From positions 87,295 to 151,294 of the forward strand of contig NZ_JACHOS010000015.1 in assembly GCF_014199985.1 (NCBI RefSeq): a stretch of DNA of 64,000 nucleotides. Reading direction: 5' to 3'. The position numbers and the translations under genes were made by a program. Every line of letters begins with the position of its first letter. Within the stretch, counting starts at the first letter, position 1. Shown piece by piece: positions 54,201-61,803 of this stretch. The notes under the pieces are model-generated. The model ran no database searches. It saw nothing but the letters and a program-made list of their open reading frames with translations, and was not told where the DNA came from. Origin of the DNA: Methylorubrum rhodesianum. GTDB taxonomy: Bacteria > Pseudomonadota > Alphaproteobacteria > Rhizobiales > Beijerinckiaceae.

Positions 54201-55574
54201 TTAAGTCGTCTCGCCCGTGCGGCGCAACATCGGCGGAGTCGCGCCCGGCAGGTCGGCGAGCGCCGCATCGACGCGGTCGAAATGCGCGCTCCAGCGGGGC
54301 GGTTCGTACCCGGAAAGGCGGTCCGAAAGCTCGGCCCGGAGCCCAGAGCCGGGCTCGCTCAGGGCCTGGACGGCCTGCCTCCAGCCCGGTCCGTCCAGCG
54401 GATCGAGGAAGTGGGCGAAGGGCCCGCCGATCTCGCGGTGTACGGGGATGTCGGAGGCCACGACCGGAAGGCCGCTCGCCGCCGCCTCCACCACGGGCAG
54501 CCCGTAGCCCTCGATAAAGGAGGGCATCAACAGGGCGGTGGCACCGCGCATCAGCGCCGCCAGACCGTGGGTCGACAGGCCGACCACCTCGCTCACATGG
54601 GGATGCAGGGCCGGGCAGCGGTCGAGCATGTCGGCGACGTTCTCGATCTCCCAGCCGCGACGTCCGACGAGGATGAGGCGCGGCGTCTCCCGGCCCATGC
54701 GCTCGGCCAGATCGCGCCAGAGGTTGAGCAGCAGAAGGTGGTTCTTGCGCGGCTCGATCGTGCCGCAGACGAGGAAGACCGCCCGCGCGAGCCCCGGCAG
54801 GTCCGCCGCGCCGGGGGCGCCCGAGAAGACCGGCTCGACGCCGAGGGGGACCGCGGTCACGGGCTTGGCGCCCAGGCCGAGACGGCGCGCGTAGTCGGTG
54901 AAGCGGGCGCCGACATCGCCCGAATTGACGAGGACGTGCGCGGCGTGCCGCGCGACGGTCTCCATCCGCAGCGCGTGGCGCGCCGCCTCCCCCGGCCGGC
55001 CGTATTCCGGGTGGGAGATCGGGATCAGATCGTGGACGAAGAAGACCGGACGGATGTCGCGCCGGCCGTAGAGCCAGTCGAAACGTTCGGGCCGGTCGAG
55101 CCGCAGATGCGAGGTGTGCAGGTAGATCGTGCCCTCCGGCAGGCGTTCGACGCCGCCGGAGCGCAGCACCCGCAGGGCGGTCTCGGCCTGGAGACGGTGC
55201 CGGTCGAGCCCGCCCTCGCCCCGGCGCCTGCCGACCGATCGCGGCCGGCCACCGGCGGCGGCGGGCGCGGCGACGGGATCGGCGGCGAGAGACGCCGCGA
55301 GCGCCTGGAAGACCGGATCGGCTTCCGCCGTCACGTCCTCGACCCAGCCCGCGGCGACCGCCTCGACGATGCCCCGCGCCGTGTCCCGGTCGAGGACGCG
55401 CGGGCCCAGAGCCGTCGAGACGAGTCCCAAGCGCGTGCCCGGCGCACCCCCGGACAGGACGTGTCGGGCATAGGCGAGATCGACCCGGTCGATGCCGGTC
55501 GGGCTGGCGTGCCGGAGCCGGGTGATCAGGCGGGTCAGGTCGATGGCGAGGCAGGCTTGCATGGGCCGCTGCAT
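54201..55574 (-). CDS. GT4-type glycosyltransferase
   Basis: A 457-residue GT-B-fold enzyme. The C-terminal half carries the donor-binding set: LVCGTIEPRKNHLLLLNLWR, LILVGRRGWEIENV and the E-x7-E motif in PSFIEGYGLPVVEAAASGLP. The N-terminal half begins CLAIDLTRLITRLRHASPTG, a start typical of polysaccharide-biosynthesis GT1/GT4 enzymes annotated in Rhizobiales. It presumably builds an exopolysaccharide or lipid-linked glycan; acceptor unknown. It is 50 bp downstream of the PAS-like gene and co-directional with luxI, so it may be under quorum control. Confidence 0.91.
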   Translation of the reverse strand: MQRPMQACLAIDLTRLITRLRHASPTGIDRVDLAYARHVLSGGAPGTRLGLVSTALGPRVLDRDTARGIVEAVAAGWVEDVTAEADPVFQALAASLAADPVAAPAAAGGRPRSVGRRRGEGGLDRHRLQAETALRVLRSGGVERLPEGTIYLHTSHLRLDRPERFDWLYGRRDIRPVFFVHDLIPISHPEYGRPGEAARHALRMETVARHAAHVLVNSGDVGARFTDYARRLGLGAKPVTAVPLGVEPVFSGAPGAADLPGLARAVFLVCGTIEPRKNHLLLLNLWRDLAERMGRETPRLILVGRRGWEIENVADMLDRCPALHPHVSEVVGLSTHGLAALMRGATALLMPSFIEGYGLPVVEAAASGLPVVASDIPVHREIGGPFAHFLDPLDGPGWRQAVQALSEPGSGLRAELSDRLSGYEPPRWSAHFDRVDAALADLPGATPPMLRRTGETT

Positions 55575-55624
55575 AGACCGGAACCGATAACGCTGGCGAC
55601 CGGCGCCGATCCGTCGTCGCCGGT

Positions 55625-56230
55625 CTAGTGCGGCTGAGGCTCGGCGCTGCAGCTACGGCTCGCGATTTCCCGTGCCACCTCCATCAGGAGGACGTCCACG
55701 AGCTGGCGCAGCCGCGGGCTGCCGCTCGCATCGATCGCCCGGCGCGCCGCGATGAGGAGTTCGGCCGCCTCGTCGATGGCCTCCGCCGAGTCCGCGCTCT
55801 TCAGCTCGCGCAAGGTCCGCGTCTCGCCACCGGATTCGGCACCCTCGAGAAGGGTTCCCTCCCCGCGCGTGGGGTGTCGGCGCGCATCGCGATGGATCCG
55901 GCCGCGGCACCGGATCTGGCGCGCCGGGCCGGACGAGGACGCGACCCAGAGGTCGATCGAGACGTCGTCGTCCTGTTCGGCGGCACGGGCCACTTGGCCG
56001 AGGAAACGGGTGGCCTCCGAGGTGTCGAGGCCGGCCGTCGCCTGCTCGCTGCGCAGGGGTCGACCCGCGAGGCGGGCGTCGCCCGCCATGAGCTCGGCCG
56101 CTCCCTCATCGAGGAGGAAAAAGCCGGTTTCCGGATCCCATTCCCAGGCTCCGACGCTCTCGGATTTGCCCAGCGTTCGGACGAGCACCGGGGCTGTGCC
56201 GAGCCGGGTGTCACTGCGTCTGCGTTTCAC
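55625..56230 (-). CDS. PAS-like protein of unknown function downstream of luxI, 201 aa
   Basis: GTG 56230 with GGGGAG 7 bases upstream is the best start. After a basic head, residues about 18-120 look like a PAS fold (SVGAWEWDPETGFFLLDEGA, LDTSEATRFLGQVARAAEQD, VSIDLWVASSSGPARQIRCR). A C-terminal helical region rich in Glu/Ala follows (SADSAEAIDEAAELLIAARR then LRQLVDVLLMEVAREIASRS). There is no DNA-binding, kinase or cyclase output domain. It lies 140 bp after luxI in the same direction, behind a strong stem-loop. A sensor or partner role in quorum sensing is conceivable but unproven. Confidence 0.75.
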   Translation of the reverse strand: MKRRRSDTRLGTAPVLVRTLGKSESVGAWEWDPETGFFLLDEGAAELMAGDARLAGRPLRSEQATAGLDTSEATRFLGQVARAAEQDDDVSIDLWVASSSGPARQIRCRGRIHRDARRHPTRGEGTLLEGAESGGETRTLRELKSADSAEAIDEAAELLIAARRAIDASGSPRLRQLVDVLLMEVAREIASRSCSAEPQPH

Positions 56231-56323
56231 GATACTGCTCCCCGCGCATGATGCGTCAGGCTGATGATGATCTTCCGGTGCCGCGGCGGCCGGGCCGCGG
56301 TGCCGATCTCCGGCGATGGCTTG

Positions 56324-56348
56324 GCGGCGGATGCCATGCATCCGCCGC
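56324..56348. terminator. Strong stem-loop after luxI
   Basis: Perfect 11-bp arms (56324-56334 and 56338-56348) with a 3-nt loop, 22 bp past the luxI stop. No T-run follows on the minus strand, so it may be a weak terminator or an mRNA-stabilising stem. Confidence 0.6.
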
Positions 56349-56370
56349 ACCGGTTCTCGGGCGGCGCGTC

Positions 56371-57006
56371 TCAGGAGGCGAGGCGCGCGACGCTGGTGCG
56401 CGGCGGAGCCAGGACGGAGCGGATGTCGCCGCGCTTGTTCTGGAGTTGGCGCAGCGACCGGCGGTCGAAGGCCGCTTCCACCGCCACGATCTCCTCGCCC
56501 TCGATCTCGTGCGGCAGGCCGAGGGGGATGGCGCGCAGATGCAGCTGGAGGAGGCGCAGGATCCAGCTCGTCGGCATCTCGGAGACGAAGCTGGTGATCC
56601 CCCGCGGCAGGCCCCATTCGACGATCGCGGTCATCAGGGCGAGCGCCGTCGGGTTGAGCCGCCGGCCCGAGGTCCGCGCGCTCTCGGCGACGCAGATGCG
56701 GCCCCACTCGACGATGTGCGGACCCGACGGCGCCGTTCCCTCGCAGAGCTGCGGCAGCACCATCGGCAGCAGGTAAGGACGCGTCGTCGGCAGCAGCCGC
56801 GAATAGCCGATGACGGCGTCGCCGTCGTCGAGAGCGAGCAGATGGATGGCGTGCTCGTCGTCGAACTCGTCGATCTCGCGCCGATCGGGCCGGGCAAGAT
56901 TCGACCATCCCAGTTCCTCGACGAAGACCCGGTGCCGCAGGCGAAAGGCCTGATCCAGGGCACCGGCATAGTCCTGCATGTTCTCAGCGGTCACGACATG
57001 GATCAT
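56371..57006 (-). CDS. Acyl-homoserine-lactone synthase (LuxI family)
   Basis: A 211-residue protein. Conserved catalytic-core residues are visible: RLRHRVFVEELGW (Arg, Phe and Trp), EIDEFDDEHAIHLL (the two Asp), VIGYSRLLPT (Arg) and VEWGRICV (Glu/Arg). It makes an N-acyl-homoserine lactone from acyl-carrier protein or CoA and SAM; acyl length is not predictable. Methylobacterium strains often encode more than one LuxI. A lux-box-like palindrome (57062-57081) and an SD-containing inverted repeat (57009-57037) lie upstream. The luxR-type gene lies 532 bp further upstream in the same direction. Confidence 0.96.
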   Translation of the reverse strand: MIHVVTAENMQDYAGALDQAFRLRHRVFVEELGWSNLARPDRREIDEFDDEHAIHLLALDDGDAVIGYSRLLPTTRPYLLPMVLPQLCEGTAPSGPHIVEWGRICVAESARTSGRRLNPTALALMTAIVEWGLPRGITSFVSEMPTSWILRLLQLHLRAIPLGLPHEIEGEEIVAVEAAFDRRSLRQLQNKRGDIRSVLAPPRTSVARLAS

Positions 57007-57008
57007 CG

Positions 57009-57037
57009 GAACACCTCTTCAGAAACCTGAGGTGTTC
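57009..57037 (-). promoter_or_regulatory. Perfect inverted repeat containing the luxI Shine-Dalgarno
   Basis: GAACACCTC (57009-57017) and GAGGTGTTC (57029-57037) are perfect 9-bp arms around an 11-nt loop. In the luxI mRNA the 3' arm contains GAGGTG, the ribosome site, and ends two bases before the ATG, so a fold would hide it. The same sequence could instead be a DNA operator. A lux-type promoter placed by the palindrome at 57062-57081 would start transcription near 57030-57037, so whether the 5' arm is transcribed is open. Confidence 0.75.
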
Positions 57038-57538
57038 GTCCCAAATTCAGCCGTGTGGCGGCACTACGAGAATCCGTAGGGTTTCGTCGGATCGGATGCG
57101 CGCGGCTCGAAAGGTGAGACCGGTCGTCAGCGCATGCGCCGGCATTGTCAGAATCGTGCCGTCGACGTCTCTATCTTGGATTGTATGTCTGAAACAATAC
57201 AGAAGTTGCCGATCAACGGATGAATCGGCCCGTGCCGACCGGCGAGGCAGATCGGGTGCCCGCCGTGATCCTCTCCACCGGCGCGACTTTGAGGTCTCGC
57301 GGGCGTTGCCTTCGATCCGATCCATCGTTGCGGGTATCGCATCGCTGCGACGGCACCCAACATTCAATTGTGCATTGTCTTTTCCGAGAGTGGGCGATTG
57401 CGCGTCGGGTCGATGCGCTCCGTCCGGTGGCACGCGGCGCCTCGATCGGCCCATGTTCCAGGCTCGCGGGGTGCTTCGGAGGCGGGAAGAGTCCACTGCT
57501 CGCCGGTCGGCATCGTTCGCGATGCCGCCGGGTTCGGT
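57038..57538. promoter_or_regulatory. luxR-luxI intergenic region
   Basis: About 500 bp separating luxR and luxI. It holds the lux-box-like palindrome (57062-57081) and an AT-richer stretch (about 57,165-57,205) with ATTGT-N9-ACAAT. A 32-codon frame from ATG 57145 toward luxI crosses the palindrome and is probably not a gene. No small RNA structure could be assigned with confidence. Confidence 0.5.
57062..57081 (-). promoter_or_regulatory. lux-box-like palindrome upstream of luxI
   Basis: A 20-bp element with CTACG-N6-CGTAG core arms and an outer C/G pair, 56-75 bp upstream of the luxI ATG. Size and position match LuxR-binding sites that overlap the -35 region of autoinduced luxI promoters. 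The base sequence differs from the Vibrio consensus, as is usual in alphaproteobacteria. Confidence 0.6.
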
Positions 57539-58270
57539 TCAGACGATCAGCCCGCGCCGGAAGCCCTCGGCGACCGCCTGAGTGCGGGAGATGCAGCCGA
57601 GCTTCATCCGGGCCGAGCGCAGATGGAAATCGACGCCGTGGCGTGAGATGCCCATCAACTCGCCGATTTCCCAATCGGTCTTACCCTCGGCGACCCATTG
57701 CAGGCTCTCGCGCTCGCGCGGAGTCAGTCCCATGCGGCGTTCGCTGGGCCCGTTGTCGATGAGCAGCGTCTGCCCGACCACGTAGGAGGCGAGCAGGGTC
57801 AGCATCCCGCGCTGTCCCGGGCTGATATCGAGCTGCCGCCCGGCGAATGTCAGGCCGCCGCGCTCCTCCTCGAGCGTGGCGAGCGGCACGGTGAAGCCGT
57901 CGCCGAGGCCGAACTCGCCCGCCTCGTTCATCACCTGCCGCGCGCGGGGATCGAGATCGCTCGCCGACTCGATCTCCGACCACCGGAAGCCGGTCGTGCT
58001 GGACAGCGTCGCCTGCACGATTGGATCTGTATACATATAGCCTTTGGAAAAATAGAGACGATTCCACTCGTCCGAAGTATTTTCAAGTATCACGAAATTG
58101 CGCTGCGTCCGCGCCGGAAGGCGTTTCTGCGGGATCATGGCCGAAATGATGTATTCGATGCCCAGCGCGTTCAGCCGCGGCATGATCGCCCGCAGGATGT
58201 CCTCACGCGAATGCGCTCGGTCGAGCGACTTGAGGATTTCCAACGTGAGGTCGAGTGATTTTCTAGACAT
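57539..58270 (-). CDS. LuxR-family quorum-sensing regulator
   Basis: A 243-residue protein. The autoinducer-binding domain (about 20-165) keeps the usual pocket residues: Trp/Tyr in DEWNRLYFSKGYMYTDPIV with the Asp-Pro pair, Trp in FRWSEI, and Gly in FGLGDGFTVPL. The C-terminal LuxR HTH (about 180-240) reads LTPRERESLQWVAEGKTDWE and ISRHGVDFHLRSARMKLG. It is the natural partner of the LuxI encoded downstream on the same strand. The 532-bp gap contains the lux-box-like site, so it most likely activates luxI in response to its AHL. Confidence 0.96.
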   Translation of the reverse strand: MSRKSLDLTLEILKSLDRAHSREDILRAIMPRLNALGIEYIISAMIPQKRLPARTQRNFVILENTSDEWNRLYFSKGYMYTDPIVQATLSSTTGFRWSEIESASDLDPRARQVMNEAGEFGLGDGFTVPLATLEEERGGLTFAGRQLDISPGQRGMLTLLASYVVGQTLLIDNGPSERRMGLTPRERESLQWVAEGKTDWEIGELMGISRHGVDFHLRSARMKLGCISRTQAVAEGFRRGLIV

Positions 58271-58591
58271 GACCGGGCAAAACTATCGCTCAAGCATCAC
58301 GATAAGTCCCTCTGCGGCTTTTGAGAAGAGCAATCGAAAGTTTCCTTTAGGTTGCCTCATTGGGAGCGCGCCGAGGTACTTGGCGCGGACGGTCGAGGCA
58401 TCTTCCTGTCTGCCGTCGTGCTTGATGCCGTGGGGGCGAACAATGCGCCGTGTCAATGTCGCAGGAACAATGCGCCTGTGCCCACAGCCTCGGCTCGGCC
58501 GAGCAGGATCGTGTCTCGGCGTTCCAAGCATGCGGCAGGGGTTGCGCTGCCCGAAGCGGACGGCTATGAGCCGCAAGCCCTGCAAGGGTAT
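58271..58591. other. Intergenic region luxR / tRNA-Pro
   Basis: About 320 bp between divergent luxR and tRNA-Pro. It must carry both promoters. I see no further gene, repeat or RNA structure I can support. Confidence 0.45.
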
Positions 58592-58668
58592 CGGAGTGTA
58601 GCGCAGCCCGGTAGCGCACCTGTCTGGGGGACAGGGGGTCGTCGGTTCAAGTCCGGCCACTCCGACCA
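58592..58668 (+). tRNA. tRNA-Pro (anticodon GGG), CCA encoded
   Basis: A 77-nt cloverleaf. Acceptor arms CGGAGTG and CACTCCG pair, the D-arm contains GCGC...GCGC, the anticodon stem CCTGT/ACAGG holds loop CTGGGGG (anticodon GGG), the T-loop is GGTTCAAGTCC and the CCA end is in the DNA. It sits immediately before an integrase gene whose 3' end faces it, so its 3' part is the likely attachment site of the element to the right. Confidence 0.95.
58640..58668. other. Presumed attL core in the tRNA-Pro 3' end
   Basis: Tyrosine integrases next to a tRNA gene normally recombine in the tRNA 3' half. The T-arm plus acceptor segment is the expected core. The matching attR would be a direct copy beyond the right end of the window, so it cannot be confirmed here. 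Confidence 0.5.
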
Positions 58669-58694
58669 TTACTTTCCAATGGCTTAGTGAGGGG

Positions 58695-59771
58695 TCAGCT
58701 TTTCGCCCCGCCGCCGTTTTGCAGAGCGTTTTGCAAAATCCTGTTCCGGCGGTGTTCGTCGAGCTTCGCGATCGCCGATTCGGCCAGCGTCCGGGTGCGG
58801 GCGAGATAGCGGTCCAAAATCTTCTGCGCGTGCGCCTGCGAGTGGCCCGTGATGGTCGCGATCTCCGGCACCGTGCATCCCGCCTCCGCCAGCATCGTGA
58901 CGGCCGTTCCGCGCAGGTCGTGGAAGTGCAGATCCTCGGCGATCTTCGCCGCGGCGAACGCCTCGCTCCAAAGCTCATGGAAGTGCCGCTTGCGCCAAGC
59001 CGTGCCGCGGGGCGCGACCAGGATCGTCGTGGCGCGCCGCGGTGCCTCGTCGAGCGCCGCTTTCAGGGCGCGCGTCGCCGGCACGTAGACGAGGCGACGG
59101 CTCTTGCTCTGGCTGCGGACGGTCACCGCGGTGCCGTCCCAGGCCGACCACGGCAGCGTCAGGAGATCGACCTGCCGCTGTCCGGTGTGGAGGGCGAGCA
59201 TCATCGCCAGCCGGATCTCGGGGGAGGCCACCGCCTCGAACGCGGCGACATGCTCCGGCATCCAGATCATCTCGGCACGGTCTGAGCGGTAGGCGCGCTC
59301 GAAGTTCGCAACCGGGTTGTGCCGGATGTGTCCGCGATCGACACCCCATGCGAACACCCGCGCCAACCGCCCGAGCTTCGCGTCGGCGGCCTTGGGGTGC
59401 TTCTCGGCCAGCGTGTCGTGCCACTTCAGGAAGGCGGGCCGGCTGCGCGGGTTCTCGACGATGGTCAGCAGCGTCGTGCCCCAACGCTCCTCGCACGCCT
59501 TCAGGTCATAGGCCGCGCTTTCCCGCGTCTTCGCGGCGAGCTCGGTCCAGGCGCGCGATTCCCGGTACTGCCGGATCAGCCACTCGACCGTGCCCTCGCT
59601 GCGTGCCAGGGCCGTGTTGCGCACCGCATCCTGAAACGAGCGGATGAACTCGGGTGTGCCGGGCTCGCCGATAAGCTTCGTGCCGGTGGCGCGGTGATAG
59701 TGGTAGACCTTCTCCGTCCCGTCGGCGAGCTTCGCGCGGACGGTGTTGATGCCCCGCAGCCTAACTCGCAT
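58695..59771 (-). CDS. Phage-type tyrosine integrase
   Basis: A 358-residue site-specific recombinase. The catalytic residues are visible: Arg in LHTGQRQVDLLTL, the His-x-x-Arg box in HFHDLRGTAVTML, His in TITGHSQAHA, and the nucleophile Tyr in ILDRYLARTRTL. The N-terminal arm- and core-binding part is about 1-170. ATG 59771 overlaps the end of the excisionase-like gene by 11 bp. The stop is 27 bp from the tRNA-Pro end, the standard arrangement for a tRNA-integrated island. Confidence 0.95.
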   Translation of the reverse strand: MRVRLRGINTVRAKLADGTEKVYHYHRATGTKLIGEPGTPEFIRSFQDAVRNTALARSEGTVEWLIRQYRESRAWTELAAKTRESAAYDLKACEERWGTTLLTIVENPRSRPAFLKWHDTLAEKHPKAADAKLGRLARVFAWGVDRGHIRHNPVANFERAYRSDRAEMIWMPEHVAAFEAVASPEIRLAMMLALHTGQRQVDLLTLPWSAWDGTAVTVRSQSKSRRLVYVPATRALKAALDEAPRRATTILVAPRGTAWRKRHFHELWSEAFAAAKIAEDLHFHDLRGTAVTMLAEAGCTVPEIATITGHSQAHAQKILDRYLARTRTLAESAIAKLDEHRRNRILQNALQNGGGAKS

Positions 59772-60051
59772 TCTCGGCCAGCCATTCGTCGATGGACGTG
59801 GTCGCATCAGAGATCAGGCCGGAGCGGCGATCAAGCGCGCGGTCGATGGCGCGCCGGTCCCACCGATGCGTGCCGGCAATCGGGCCCGGCACGATGCCCT
59901 TGCGCACCCAGCCGTCGAACGCCTCGACCGTCTCGCAGCCGCAGTACTCGGCCGCCTGGGCGCGTGTCAGGCATCGGGGGGCGATGTTGGCCGGAAGCCT
60001 CGCCGATCCGCCCTTGCCCCCGGTGCCGCCCGTGGTGCTGGCGCTACGCAT
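59761..60051 (-). CDS. Small excisionase/AlpA-like helix-turn-helix protein
   Basis: A 96-residue protein. CLTRAQAAEYCGCETVEAFD then GWVRKGIVPGPIAGTHRWDR and RAIDRALDRRSG form the MerR-like winged HTH of excisionase/AlpA proteins. Directly upstream of and overlapping the integrase gene, so it is the natural directionality factor. It also overlaps the upstream HD gene by 8 bp. Confidence 0.85.
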   Translation of the reverse strand: MRSASTTGGTGGKGGSARLPANIAPRCLTRAQAAEYCGCETVEAFDGWVRKGIVPGPIAGTHRWDRRAIDRALDRRSGLISDATTSIDEWLAENAS

Positions 60052-60553
60052 CTCCGCCTCGTGCGGTGGGGGTTGAAGGGGTCGAAGCGAGTGCGGCGCG
60101 CAGCATCTCCGCCGACCGGCGGTAGCGCAGTTCGTGCTCGGGTGAGGCGGCCGTAAAGCTGCGCGACGGGTCGAGGTTGTCCTCGTTGTCGCTGAGCTTC
60201 ACGATCATCGCGAGCCGGTCGCCGCTGGCGATGATGCCGGCGACGCACTCGAGGTAGGGCTTCCCCGCGGGCCGGGTGAGGAGTCCGACAGCTTGCACGA
60301 CGGCTGGGTCGAAACCGGCGTCGAGAAGATCGTCGGCGGTGGTGCCGGTGTCCTCGATCGTGTCGTGCAGCCATCCGACCTGCTGACACCATTCGGCGTG
60401 CTGGATCGGCAGCCCCATCGCCTCGGCGTGCGCGCGGGCGCGAGCTGCGACCCGGCCGAGATGCCCGGTGTACGGTACGCCGCCCTTGTCGACTTGGCCC
60501 GCGTGGACGCGGCGAGCGAAGGTCTCACCAGCGAAGGTCATCGTATCAGCCAT
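60044..60553 (-). CDS. RelA/SpoT-type HD-domain hydrolase, 169 aa
   Basis: A single-domain protein of the metal-dependent HD family. The pattern ARRVHAGQVDKGGVPYTGHL, then GWLHDTIEDTGTTADDLLDA (the HD pair) and MIVKLSDNEDNLDPSR, follows the (p)ppGpp-hydrolase half of RelA/SpoT and the small alarmone hydrolases (MESH1-like). It has no synthetase or regulatory domains. ATG 60553 is likely and overlaps the upstream stop. In a phage-type element such a protein could lower alarmone levels, but its true substrate is unproven. Confidence 0.8.
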   Translation of the reverse strand: MADTMTFAGETFARRVHAGQVDKGGVPYTGHLGRVAARARAHAEAMGLPIQHAEWCQQVGWLHDTIEDTGTTADDLLDAGFDPAVVQAVGLLTRPAGKPYLECVAGIIASGDRLAMIVKLSDNEDNLDPSRSFTAASPEHELRYRRSAEMLRAALASTPSTPTARGGDA

Positions 60554-60971
60554 GGGAGCCCCCGTCCTTGCGCGGCGCGGGCAGCCCCAGCGGGTCATTC
60601 GGCATCTCGCCCTTGTCGTAGGCAATCTGCAGCGCAGGCCCGGCCCACTCGCTCATGGTGCGTCCGTCGGGCAGCACGACGTGGCTCAAGAAGGCCTGCT
60701 CGACGGTCTCGATGCCGTTCTCGATCGCCTCGCGCTTCGCCTTGATGGTGAGCAGCAGGGCGCGCCAGCGGGACCGGCGCACCTGGTCGTTCGCGTTCCC
60801 GGCGATCGGCACCACGATCTTGATGAGCCGGCCGGCGAGCATGAACATGACGATCGCTTCGAGGTAATCGTCCATGGTGATGACGCGCGTCGCTTTCGCC
60901 GCCTTCAGCAGCTTCTCGATTTCGGCCCGGCTCTGCGCGATCGGCACCTTCGTGGTCTCGGCGTAGGCCAT
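60546..60971 (-). CDS. Phage-associated hypothetical protein, 141 aa
   Basis: The start MAYAETTKVPIAQSRAEIEK and the following VITMDDYLEAIVMFMLAGRL, IKIVVPIAGNAND resemble a small family common in prophages of alphaproteobacteria. Its function is unknown and it is usually encoded near replication or recombination genes. Soluble, acidic/basic mixed. Overlaps the HD gene by 8 bp. Confidence 0.75.
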   Translation of the reverse strand: MAYAETTKVPIAQSRAEIEKLLKAAKATRVITMDDYLEAIVMFMLAGRLIKIVVPIAGNANDQVRRSRWRALLLTIKAKREAIENGIETVEQAFLSHVVLPDGRTMSEWAGPALQIAYDKGEMPNDPLGLPAPRKDGGSHG

Positions 60972-60975
60972 GGCT

Positions 60976-61503
60976 CTACCCCTCCCTTGCCGTGGCCGCG
61001 CGGGCGAGCGCGGTGCGGATCTTGGACGCGATGCCCTCAGCGACGGCCCTGGCGGTGCGGCGCTCCTGCGCGGTCATCTCGCCGGCCATGAGCAGGATGG
61101 ACGACATCCGCGTCGCCTCATCCAAAACCGCCTCCACCTCGGCCCGGAGGCTGGCTGCTTCGGCGGTGGCGGTGGCAAGGGCGGAACGAACCTCGTGAGC
61201 GAGCCCGGCCGAAGCCTGCCAGCCGCCAGCCTCGGCGACCTGCATCATCGCCTCGGCGTACTCATCCCTCTCGGCCGTGACCCGCTGAAGGTCGGCGAGG
61301 ACCGGGGCGATGTGCTGGTTGACGATCTCGGCCGCCTTCCGGCGCACGGTCTCGATGTTCCAAGCCGCTTGGCCGTCAGGGATGGCCTTTGCGATCCTGT
61401 GGGCTTCATCCCATGAGGCGTTCGCCAAGGTGCTGTAGGACTGATCCCACATCGTCTTCGTCAGCGCTTCGACCGGCGCCTCGGGGGTGGCGGCGGGCGT
61501 CAT
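60976..61503 (-). CDS. Phage hypothetical protein with coiled-coil, 175 aa
   Basis: ATG 61503 overlaps the upstream stop (ATGA). The product is Ala/Glu/Arg-rich and largely helical (RKAAEIVNQHIAPVLADLQR, ATAEAASLRAEVEAVLDEAT, AQERRTARAVAEGIASKIRT). No catalytic motif. Function unknown; typical of accessory genes in mobile elements. Confidence 0.7.
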   Translation of the reverse strand: MTPAATPEAPVEALTKTMWDQSYSTLANASWDEAHRIAKAIPDGQAAWNIETVRRKAAEIVNQHIAPVLADLQRVTAERDEYAEAMMQVAEAGGWQASAGLAHEVRSALATATAEAASLRAEVEAVLDEATRMSSILLMAGEMTAQERRTARAVAEGIASKIRTALARAATAREG

Positions 61504-61802
61504 TGGCGACCTCGCAGAACTGCACGGCCTTCGGGCGTGATCTCGTGGTGGCGATAGAACCCGCGCGCGTCTGTCACCGGCCGGACAAAGCCGAGGCTGG
61601 TGATCCGGCGGCACCATGCGCCCATGATCATCGCCTCGCCGTTGGATGAGCTTCCGCCACCAACAGCCGTGCCGGTGTCCCGAGCGCGACCGATCTTGCT
61701 TTCCGGCGACGCCAGATCCCAGACGACGTTGCGGCGGTGCGAAGGGCCGCGCTGGTCGAGGTACGACAGCACGCGGCGCTCGAAGTGCCCGAGTTCGCCC
61801 AT
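61500..61802 (-). CDS. Phage-type winged-helix-like hypothetical protein, 100 aa
   Basis: ATG 61802 has GGGAGGG about 8 bases upstream. The sequence LGHFERRVLSYLDQRGPSHR and WCRRITSLGFVRPV, then HHEITPEGRAVLRGRQ, looks like a small MarR/phage wHTH domain. DNA binding is likely, role unknown. Translationally coupled to the following gene. Confidence 0.7.
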   Translation of the reverse strand: MGELGHFERRVLSYLDQRGPSHRRNVVWDLASPESKIGRARDTGTAVGGGSSSNGEAMIMGAWCRRITSLGFVRPVTDARGFYRHHEITPEGRAVLRGRQ

Positions 61803-61803
61803 C

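Noticed and set aside
57047..57145. A 32-codon leader-peptide-like frame before luxI
   Set aside because: It overlaps the lux-box-like palindrome, has no ribosome site, and would not be in the transcript starting after that box.
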